DNA of 12,770 bases from Deltaproteobacteria bacterium (GTDB taxonomy: Bacteria > Desulfobacterota > Binatia > UBA9968 > CAXXLF01), in NCBI GenBank assembly GCA_022571535.1, contig JACZXR010000020.1, positions 1 through 12,770 of the forward strand, in the 5' to 3' direction. Every line of letters begins with the position of its first letter. The stretch's first letter is position 1. The notes below the pieces were generated by a model, which saw only the letters and a program-made list of their open reading frames with translations, was not told the origin of the DNA and searched no databases. A program made the translations under genes and the position numbers. Positions 1 through 5,693 of the stretch are shown piece by piece.

Positions 1-426
1 AAGGTGATTAAATAAATCGCTGCATACGCCAGCGCTACTTGCCCAGGATCCTGTCGGGTCGGTCGCAAATTCGCCAGGGCTGCACAGGAAGGTCTTGCTT
101 GTCTTACTCCCCGGAAACTGCCCGGTATCCTTTATCAGGTCATTGATGGCCGCGGCGATAACCTGGACACTATTCTCTGCACTGCTCCGTCGCGCGTCGT
201 CGATGAACTTTAGGACTGTAGGCGTCAAAATGGCGACAAGGATTGAAATGACTGCGAGGATGACGATGATTTCTATAAGGGTGAACCCCTTGTCCGTGAG
301 GCGTGATGCGTGGGAAGTGAGACGTGAGGCGGAGTGGGTGAGGCTTGAGGCGCCGTGAGGAAATTGTCGATCAAGCCGGACTGCTAATCTTGGAGCTTCA
401 ATGGTCAGATTCGGTCTTTTGCTCAC
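1..426 (-). CDS. Type IV prepilin / pseudopilin, partial (3' end beyond window)
   Basis: The reverse strand encodes a class III signal (D-K-G then F-T-L-I-E) followed by a hydrophobic helix, IIVILAVISILVAILTPTVL. This is the hallmark of type IV pilins and type II pseudopilins. Prepilin peptidase should cut after G47, leaving F1 and the conserved E5 of the mature protein. I chose the GTG at 426-424 because it is the only usual start in the open frame after the in-frame stop at 441-439, and AGGAG (440-436) lies 9 bases upstream. The visible 142 codons run open to base 1. The mature part carries two cysteines about 30 residues apart, which could form a disulfide. The leader of about 47 residues is much longer than the usual 5-25 and contains a repeat-encoded A-S-R-L-T-S-H stretch. 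The neighbouring pilus operon suggests a pilus subunit, but major versus minor pilin cannot be told from this fragment. Confidence 0.88.
   Translation of the reverse strand, partial: MSKRPNLTIEAPRLAVRLDRQFPHGASSLTHSASRLTSHASRLTDKGFTLIEIIVILAVISILVAILTPTVLKFIDDARRSSAENSVQVIAAAINDLIKDTGQFPGSKTSKTFLCSPGEFATDPTGSWASSAGVCSDLFNHL
296..351. repeat. Degenerate heptanucleotide tandem repeat inside the prepilin leader
   Basis: On the plus strand, eight consecutive 7-base units approximate GTGAGGC: GTGAGGC, GTGATGC, GTGGGAA, GTGAGAC, GTGAGGC, GGAGTGG, GTGAGGC, TTGAGGC. In the pilin frame (minus strand) three units encode seven residues, giving copies of A-S-R-L-T-S-H just before the processing site. 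Because 7 is not a multiple of 3, gain or loss of one unit would shift the pilin frame. The copies are imperfect, so slippage may be slow. Confidence 0.8.
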
Positions 427-485
427 TTTGCTGATCTCCTATTGTATTGTTTATTGGTGAATCCAAAGCTGTATTAACGTACATC

Positions 486-501
486 AGCAACTAGCATGCC
501 A
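486..501 (-). promoter_or_regulatory. Sigma-54 (-24/-12) promoter for the prepilin gene
   Basis: Read on the minus strand the site is TGGCATGCTAGTTGCT, one base off the TGGCACG-N4-TTGCW consensus. The invariant GG and GC are exactly 10 bases apart. Transcription would start near 475, about 50 bases before the GTG start at 426, and run into the prepilin gene. Sigma-54 control of pilin genes is well known (PilR/PilS systems), and the next gene upstream encodes a sigma-54 activator. Confidence 0.78.
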
Positions 502-599
502 TATCATTGGACGGGTGGCAAACAACTAAAGGTAAGAGGCGAATAATCTAATAAAAACAGTGAGTTATGTGTTGTAAGGAGAAGGAGGTGAGGTGATAA

Positions 600-620
600 A
601 TGAAACTAAGTAGAGTCTAG
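600..620 (+). other. Strong Shine-Dalgarno followed by a six-codon ORF
   Basis: AAGGAGGTGA-like sequence around 581-592, nearly a full match to the 16S anti-Shine-Dalgarno, precedes ATG at 600, but the frame stops at 618-620 after six codons. It may be the relic start of a lost gene, a leader peptide or chance. Nothing recognisable follows on the plus strand. Confidence 0.25.
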
Positions 621-660
621 AATTATTAGACTTTCAGTCATAGGTCTAGAAATATGAGAC
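615..660. promoter_or_regulatory. Paired 17-bp dyad repeats, candidate enhancer (UAS) for the sigma-54 activator
   Basis: GTCTAGAATTATTAGAC (615-631) and GTCTAGAAATATGAGAC (644-660) match at 15 of 17 positions and are 29 bases apart. The first is a dyad, AGTCTA-N7-TAGACT (614-632); the second keeps GTCT-N9-AGAC. They lie about 140-185 bases upstream of the predicted sigma-54 start, a typical distance for activator binding sites. They also sit just past the stop codon of the activator gene, so a weak terminator role is an alternative, but no T-tract follows on either strand. Confidence 0.5.
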
Positions 661-2453
661 TAAATTTTGCTATCATTCTTGAGGTAGTTTACATCAATGT
701 TATGCTTTTTTATCTTATGCCATAGGTTCTTTCGGTTCAGACCCAATTTCTTAGCTGCTTCAGCTTGAATCCCATCGCTCTTTTTCAGGGCCTGCATGAT
801 CAACTCTTTCTCGAACGCCTCGAGGGTGTCATTCAGTGAAGCCCTCTCGGCCCTTTCACCAGCAGTGGTGGAAGTTGTTTGCCTTAACGAGTCGGGCGAA
901 GTGCGTGAGGTGTTAGGGGTAATGGGGAGGTCTTCCGGCTGAATAATCGAACCGTCCGAGAGGAGAAAGGCCCTTTCTAGCGCATTTTCTAGCTCTCGGA
1001 TATTGCCCGGCCAAGAATGGGCCAGTAGACAATCCTGAGCACTTCGGGAAAGGGACTTCTTGTGAGCGTTGTTTTTCTTTGCCACCCTCTCCAGGAAGTG
1101 ATCGGCTAGAAAGGGGATATCTGATTTCCTCTCTCGCAGGGAAGGGATACTAATCGTAATCACGTTGATGCGGTAAAAGAGATCCTCCCGAAATCTTCCC
1201 TGCTCGACCTCCACGGGCAGATTTTTATTGGTAGCCGCTATGATCCTGACGTCTACTTTTCTTACCTGCTCTCCCCCAACAGGTGTGAACTCCTTCTCTT
1301 GCAGTACCCGAAGGACCTTGGCCTGAGTGGAAGGGCTCATATCGCCTATCTCATCGAGAAAGATGGTGCCACCGTTTGCCAGCTCGAATTTTCCAGGTTT
1401 TTTTCGAATCGCACCGGTAAAGGCCCCCTTCTCGTGCCCGAAGAGTTCACTTTCCAACAGGCCTTCGGGTATCGCCGTGCAATTAAGCTTGATGAGGGGT
1501 TTATCTTTACGTTGGCTCAGATGATGAAGGGCTTCTGCTATCAGCTCTTTACCGGTGCCGCTCTCTCCCGTCAGAAGGACCGTCGCGCCCGTGTTCGCGA
1601 CTTTGGCAACCAAGTCCAGGACCTGGGCGAGCTCGTCGCTCTTTCCTATTATTTCCGGTAGATCCACCGATCTGACCGTCTGTTCGGCAAAAGTAATAAT
1701 TGCACCGAGAAGCTCTCGCGGCTGCCGCTTGAGCTTCAGGGGAGATACTTTGACAGAGAGGAAGACCTCTTTCCCGGAAGGAGAGCAAAAGGGGACCCGG
1801 TTGTGGACTCTCTCTTCTTGCTCTCTGAGTACACTCTCGGTAATGCGAAGCAGGACGCTATTAGCAAGTGTCGAGCCCCAGAGATCGCTGATGCTCTTCT
1901 GGCGTGCAGCGGCAAGAGAGATCTCTAGCGTTTCCTGGGCCCTCAGGTTCATACCGGCTATTTTCCCTTCAGTATCCAGCGCCACAATCCCTTCATGGAT
2001 GTTATCGAGCATTTCTCTGGCTTGGACGAGTTCGATAAAAGAGAGATAGGCCTGGTCGAAGAGGGTAGAAAGGGCCCGAACCTCGTTAGCTGCTTCGACA
2101 GGATGAGGTTGCGTTTCTACGAACTCGATCATCTTCTGGGCATCGAGAATAGCCTTTCTAACGGGTCTAATGATACTATACGCCATCAAGGCGCCAAGAA
2201 AACCGGCAATGAGGGATGATCCTACAATCCAGAGTCGCAAGATGAGCAGAGCCTTGATGCTGGGCGTGGGAGGATGAAGAAAGTGTTGGGTAAGGCCCAT
2301 GGCAAAAAGACCTACGCTAAGGGAGACAAGAATAAATACTACAGGGATGACGATGATAAGACGCAGACTTAAGCGCTCTCTTGGTGAATGGCCAGGGATG
2401 ATTTTCTTATTTTTGTTCACCGCTCTCCTAATCTTCAGGGCATAAAACACCAT
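660..2453 (-). CDS. Membrane-anchored sigma-54-dependent transcriptional activator (PAS, AAA+, Fis HTH)
   Basis: This 597-residue bacterial enhancer-binding protein remodels sigma-54 RNA polymerase by ATP hydrolysis. Two membrane segments lie at about 31-53 and 68-93 with only a short external loop between them, followed by a HAMP-like linker (95-145) and a PAS-like sensor (about 148-260). The AAA+ domain (about 266-500) has Walker A GESGTGKE (296-303), the sigma-54 contact loop GAFTGA (343-348), Walker B with D367-E368, and the arginine-finger region R-F-R-E-D-L-F-Y-R (420-428). A Fis-type helix-turn-helix lies at about 545-585. There is no receiver or histidine-kinase domain, so it looks like a one-component membrane regulator rather than PilR. 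It probably drives the sigma-54 promoter ahead of the adjacent prepilin gene. The ATG at 2453 has a weak Shine-Dalgarno. The GTG at 2420 (residue 12), preceded by AGGAG, is a plausible alternative start and leaves all domains intact. Confidence 0.93.
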   Translation of the reverse strand: MVFYALKIRRAVNKNKKIIPGHSPRERLSLRLIIVIPVVFILVSLSVGLFAMGLTQHFLHPPTPSIKALLILRLWIVGSSLIAGFLGALMAYSIIRPVRKAILDAQKMIEFVETQPHPVEAANEVRALSTLFDQAYLSFIELVQAREMLDNIHEGIVALDTEGKIAGMNLRAQETLEISLAAARQKSISDLWGSTLANSVLLRITESVLREQEERVHNRVPFCSPSGKEVFLSVKVSPLKLKRQPRELLGAIITFAEQTVRSVDLPEIIGKSDELAQVLDLVAKVANTGATVLLTGESGTGKELIAEALHHLSQRKDKPLIKLNCTAIPEGLLESELFGHEKGAFTGAIRKKPGKFELANGGTIFLDEIGDMSPSTQAKVLRVLQEKEFTPVGGEQVRKVDVRIIAATNKNLPVEVEQGRFREDLFYRINVITISIPSLRERKSDIPFLADHFLERVAKKNNAHKKSLSRSAQDCLLAHSWPGNIRELENALERAFLLSDGSIIQPEDLPITPNTSRTSPDSLRQTTSTTAGERAERASLNDTLEAFEKELIMQALKKSDGIQAEAAKKLGLNRKNLWHKIKKHNIDVNYLKNDSKI

Positions 2454-2503
2454 CTCAGCAGTAAATTCAGTTCATCCTACAATATAACTCGTTTATAAAA
2501 TAA

Positions 2504-2532
2504 TTGCATTTTCTCCAAGACGCCAGTATAAT
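2504..2532 (+). promoter_or_regulatory. Sigma-70-type promoter of the pilus assembly operon
   Basis: TTGCAT (2504-2509) and a perfect TATAAT (2527-2532) are separated by 17 bases. Transcription would begin near 2538-2540 and leave a leader of about 120 bases before the pilB ATG at 2662. The site lies in the 208-base divergent gap; I see no equally good promoter for the regulator gene on the opposite strand. Confidence 0.68.
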
Positions 2533-2534
2533 AG

Positions 2535-2601
2535 CGCTGTTACGGGGGTGTCAATATTTGCTAACAGCGAGGATAGGTTGGCAAAAAGCGATTGCCTCGC
2601 T
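2535..2601 (+). promoter_or_regulatory. Overlapping inverted repeats in the pilB leader (operator or structured leader RNA)
   Basis: CGCTGTTA (2535-2542) is a perfect inverted match to TAACAGCG (2562-2569), centred just after the predicted start site. A second pair, AGCGAGG (2566-2572) with CCTCGCT (2595-2601), shares four bases with the first, and an inner GGCAA/TTGCC pair (2580-2584/2592-2596) is possible. The two main pairings exclude each other, as in attenuators. Because transcription may start inside the first arm, a protein operator is equally plausible. It does not match any riboswitch class I know. Confidence 0.4.
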
Positions 2602-2661
2602 CATTAGGTCAAGTGTGTGTGATGGATAGTCCGCTGGGGAGGAAAAGGCAGGCAGCAGCAC

Positions 2662-4386
2662 ATGATTAAGGAAGAGGCGATAAGAAGGAATCCATCAGGG
2701 GAAAGATATGAGTTGGCTGAAAGGACAGGCTTCGGTAGGCTTGCAGTTGAGTCGGGGCTCATCACGCAAAAGCAGTTGGAATCCGCACTCACCGAGCAAG
2801 AAAAGACAGGTAAACTCCTTCCCGATCTCCTCCAGGAACTCTACGGTCTGAAAGCAGAAACTGTCCAATTTCTACAGGCCGAAAATGCGGGTATAAGGAC
2901 GGTCGATCTTGCACTCATAAGGATAGATCAAGAGGCGTTGAAAAAAGTTCCCCTTCAGTTTGCTCTGGAGCACAAACTTCTCCCTATCTCTCTCAACCAG
3001 AATCGGCTCACGGTGGCCATGGCCAACCCATTTGAGCTTGCCAGCCTCGACGAGCTCCAGTTCATGACCCGGCTCTATACTGATACCCGCTTTGCACCCG
3101 AATCAAAAATCGTCGAGGCCATTCAGAAACACTACAGATCAGCAGTCGATGAGTCTGCCCCAGCAGGGGATAAAAAAGAAGAAAAGGAGAGCTACGCGGG
3201 GATTCAGGAAGGAGAGGAGACCATAGGGCCGCAGGTGATTCGGCTGGTTAGTGCGTTAGTTAGTCGTGCTTTACGGGAAGGAGCAACGGATATTCACGTT
3301 GAACCTGAAAAAGACAGCTTGAAGGTGCGCTTCCGAATCGATGGGATTCTTTATGTTCGTCCTGTAATAGATAAGGCCCTCATGCCGGCAGTCATCACCC
3401 GTATTAAGATCATGGCGATTATTGACATCTCGGAGAGTCGCCTTCCTCAAGACGGTCGCTTCAGTTTTGAGAGCGATGGAAAGACCTATGACTTCCGGGT
3501 CTCTACTTTCCCTACAATTCACGGAGAAAAAGTTGTTCTCAGAATCCTGGACAAAGAGCACGTGATCATGGGTCTGGAACAACTGGGCTTTTCTCCATCT
3601 GCCCTGACCATTTTTAAGAAGAGTGTCGCGAGACCTAACGGGATAATATTGGTTACAGGACCTACGGGATCGGGGAAAACGACAACCCTTTATTCTACTC
3701 TGAACTATGTGAACTCTGCTGAAAGAAACATCATGACCCTTGAGGATCCGGTGGAATACGAGATTCCTCTTATCCAGCAGTCTCAAATTAACCTCAAGGC
3801 TGGACTCACCTTCGCCTCTGGATTGAGGGCGATGCTGCGTCAGGATCCTGACGTTATTCTTGTGGGGGAAATGCGAGATGCGGAGACCGCGGATGTTTCA
3901 ATCCGTGCTGCCTTAACAGGCCATCTTGTCTTTAGCACTCTCCATACGAATGACGCCGTAGGTGCCGTTCCCAGGTTGTTGGACATGGGGGTCGACCCAT
4001 CTTTGATGGCCTCTAGCTTTGTTGCCATCATTGCGCAGAGGTTGGTGAGGAAGGTTTGTTCCTATTGCAAGGAAACAAGAGAGGTTGATAAATCCCTGCA
4101 GCAGCTAGCTGGAATAAACCGTGAATTGGGGGGAAACACTTTTTATAAAGGGAGAGGGTGCACCCGGTGTTACGATTCCGGATACCGCGGGAGAGTCGGA
4201 ATTTTTGAAATTCTTCCTGTTTCTCCGGCCATCGCCCAGATGATAACTCAGCGTAGTTCTTCTCAGGAAATTCTGGAAAGGGCGAGAGTAGAAGGCATGA
4301 CGACGATGATGGAAGATGGCGTAGAAAAGGTCATGCAGGGCATTACGACGGTCGAGGAGCTTGCCCGTGTTACCTATTCCGTATGA
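2662..4386 (+). CDS. pilB: Type IV pilus extension ATPase, PilB/MshE (GspE family)
   Basis: This 574-residue secretion ATPase sits as a hexamer at the inner-membrane base and powers pilin polymerisation. The N-terminal MshEN/GspE_N-type domain spans about 20-160, and a linker leads to the ATPase core from about 185. Visible motifs are Walker A GPTGSGKT (333-340), an Asp-box region with E361-D362, the Walker B stretch VILVGE (398-403) and the His box H421-H428. A tetracysteine zinc site (C466, C469, C500, C503) is typical of PilB/GspE and absent from PilT, so this is an extension rather than retraction motor. The frame upstream of the ATG has a stop at 2620-2622 and no other start. GGCAGG lies about 9 bases upstream and GGGGAGG further off. 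It is the first gene of the operon, about 120 bases downstream of the promoter. Confidence 0.95.
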   Translation: MIKEEAIRRNPSGERYELAERTGFGRLAVESGLITQKQLESALTEQEKTGKLLPDLLQELYGLKAETVQFLQAENAGIRTVDLALIRIDQEALKKVPLQFALEHKLLPISLNQNRLTVAMANPFELASLDELQFMTRLYTDTRFAPESKIVEAIQKHYRSAVDESAPAGDKKEEKESYAGIQEGEETIGPQVIRLVSALVSRALREGATDIHVEPEKDSLKVRFRIDGILYVRPVIDKALMPAVITRIKIMAIIDISESRLPQDGRFSFESDGKTYDFRVSTFPTIHGEKVVLRILDKEHVIMGLEQLGFSPSALTIFKKSVARPNGIILVTGPTGSGKTTTLYSTLNYVNSAERNIMTLEDPVEYEIPLIQQSQINLKAGLTFASGLRAMLRQDPDVILVGEMRDAETADVSIRAALTGHLVFSTLHTNDAVGAVPRLLDMGVDPSLMASSFVAIIAQRLVRKVCSYCKETREVDKSLQQLAGINRELGGNTFYKGRGCTRCYDSGYRGRVGIFEILPVSPAIAQMITQRSSSQEILERARVEGMTTMMEDGVEKVMQGITTVEELARVTYSV

Positions 4387-4485
4387 GACGCTAATTGCCA
4401 ATCGTCAGTCGTCAACGAAAATGTGTAGTGGTGGGGTGGTAAGGGCGAATGACTGATGCCTATTAACACTTGACCGTTCAAAAAG
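4387..4485 (+). other. Spacer between pilB and pilC with G-rich tract and short heptamer repeat
   Basis: This 99-base gap is the longest inside the operon. It contains two 7-base units, TCGTCAG TCGTCAA (4402-4415), and a G-rich run GGTGGGGTGGTAAGGG (4430-4445) able in principle to form a two-tetrad quadruplex in the transcript. No promoter, terminator or small gene is convincing, and no Shine-Dalgarno precedes the next ATG. Confidence 0.35.
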
Positions 4486-5691
4486 ATGCCGCGCTATACG
4501 TACCAAGCCAGGAACCGGGCGGGAGAGAAAGTCAATGGGCTGATGCTTGCCGAGGATGAGGAACAGCTTGCTATAACCCTGCGCGGGATGGACCTCTATC
4601 TGATAAGTGGCAAGCCAGAGAAGGCCTCGACCCCCATCTATATAACTCGTCCGGTCAAGAGGAGGGAGTTGATCAATTTCACAGTCCATCTGGTTACTGC
4701 AATAAGTGCTGGGATTCCAATCCTTCAGGCCTTTGAGGATCTTGAGGTTCAGACTACGAACCGCGTGTTGAAAAAGGCTGTCCAGGCTATCATGGAAGAT
4801 CTGCGAGGTGGCGCCCACCTCTCGGTTGCACTTTCACGCTACCCCTATATCTTCGATCAGGTCTATACCAGCGTGATTAAAGCAGGAGAAACAAGTGGAA
4901 GCCTCGATAAGGTTCTTGAGCATCTCCTTCGGTATCTCGAGTGGCAAGACGCATTGGCCTCTGAGATCAAACGGGCAACTATTTATCCTACAATTGTGTT
5001 TTTGTCAGTGTTGCTTGTCATAGGGCTCCTTTTGGGGTTTGTCTTCCCTCGCATACTTCCGGTGTTGCTAAAGCTTGATGTGGAGTTACCTCTCATTACG
5101 CGTATCGTCATTGCGGCGGGAAATTTCGTGCATAATAGTTGGTATATTATCCTGTTGGCGGCAGTGAGTTTCTTTGTCCTTGTTCGTCTCCTTAATGCGA
5201 GAGAATCTGGACGCTTCATCGTGGATGCGGTCAAGCTGAGGCTTCCAGTGGTCGGGACACTTTTGGAAATGATCTGTCTTTCCCGTTTCGCTCATCACCT
5301 CGGAACTCTAATGGGAGCGGGAATTGATATCACTCAAACTCTCTCCATTACAGAGCGTGTTGTAGGAAACGCTGTCATTGCCCAGGCGGTCCGAGAGACA
5401 AAGGAGAAAGTCATACAAGGCGTTTCGCTCTGGCGCTCCCTCCAAGACACAGGGGTCTTTCCCCCAATGGTTACACGCATGGTTTTTGTTGGAGAGAGTA
5501 CGGGCACAATGGATACCAGCTTGGCAAGGGTTACGGCATATTTCGATCGAGAAATCCCTGCCAAGGTCAAGAGGGTTTTTGCAATTTTGGAGCCCACGAT
5601 CATCATTCTCCTTGCGGTCATTGTTTTGACAATCGCGCTCTCTGTTTTTATCCCATTATACGGCGCCTTAGGAAAGATTGGTCGGAGATAG
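4486..5691 (+). CDS. pilC: Type IV pilus inner-membrane platform protein, PilC/MshG (GspF family)
   Basis: This 401-residue protein is of normal family length. The start is typical (MPRYTYQARNRAGEKV), and two T2SSF repeats follow at about 63-188 and 268-390. Membrane segments lie near 168-188, 216-236 and 367-390. Both repeats carry the expected signature, A-G-x-P/D-I near residues 75-79 and 278-282, and GETSG (134-138) against GESTG (336-340). The protein anchors the ATPase to the pilus base and transmits its rotation to pilin insertion. An in-frame stop at 4471-4473 means the start cannot lie further upstream. The region before the ATG lacks a clear Shine-Dalgarno, which is odd for so central a gene. 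The stop is 2 bases from the next ATG. Confidence 0.94.
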   Translation: MPRYTYQARNRAGEKVNGLMLAEDEEQLAITLRGMDLYLISGKPEKASTPIYITRPVKRRELINFTVHLVTAISAGIPILQAFEDLEVQTTNRVLKKAVQAIMEDLRGGAHLSVALSRYPYIFDQVYTSVIKAGETSGSLDKVLEHLLRYLEWQDALASEIKRATIYPTIVFLSVLLVIGLLLGFVFPRILPVLLKLDVELPLITRIVIAAGNFVHNSWYIILLAAVSFFVLVRLLNARESGRFIVDAVKLRLPVVGTLLEMICLSRFAHHLGTLMGAGIDITQTLSITERVVGNAVIAQAVRETKEKVIQGVSLWRSLQDTGVFPPMVTRMVFVGESTGTMDTSLARVTAYFDREIPAKVKRVFAILEPTIIILLAVIVLTIALSVFIPLYGALGKIGRR

Positions 5692-5693
5692 GA

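Noticed and set aside
95..358. Open frame of 87 codons on the plus strand at the left edge
   Set aside because: It is the complement of the prepilin gene, whose GFTLIE signal and hydrophobic helix on the minus strand are unmistakable.
1555..2049. Open frame of 164 codons on the plus strand within the activator gene
   Set aside because: It is antisense to well-conserved PAS and AAA+ coding sequence, has no family resemblance and an Arg/Ser-rich composition typical of shadow frames.
2571..2596. Sigma-54 promoter ahead of pilB (TTGGCA...TTGCC)
   Set aside because: The GG-to-GC spacing is 12 rather than 10, and a good sigma-70 promoter lies upstream.
2539..2661. c-di-GMP (GEMM) or other known riboswitch in the pilB leader
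   Set aside because: The conserved core sequences of that class are not present; only unassigned inverted repeats are seen.
3271..3786. Open frame of 171 codons on the minus strand within pilB
   Set aside because: It lies opposite the conserved ATPase core and shows no recognisable domain.
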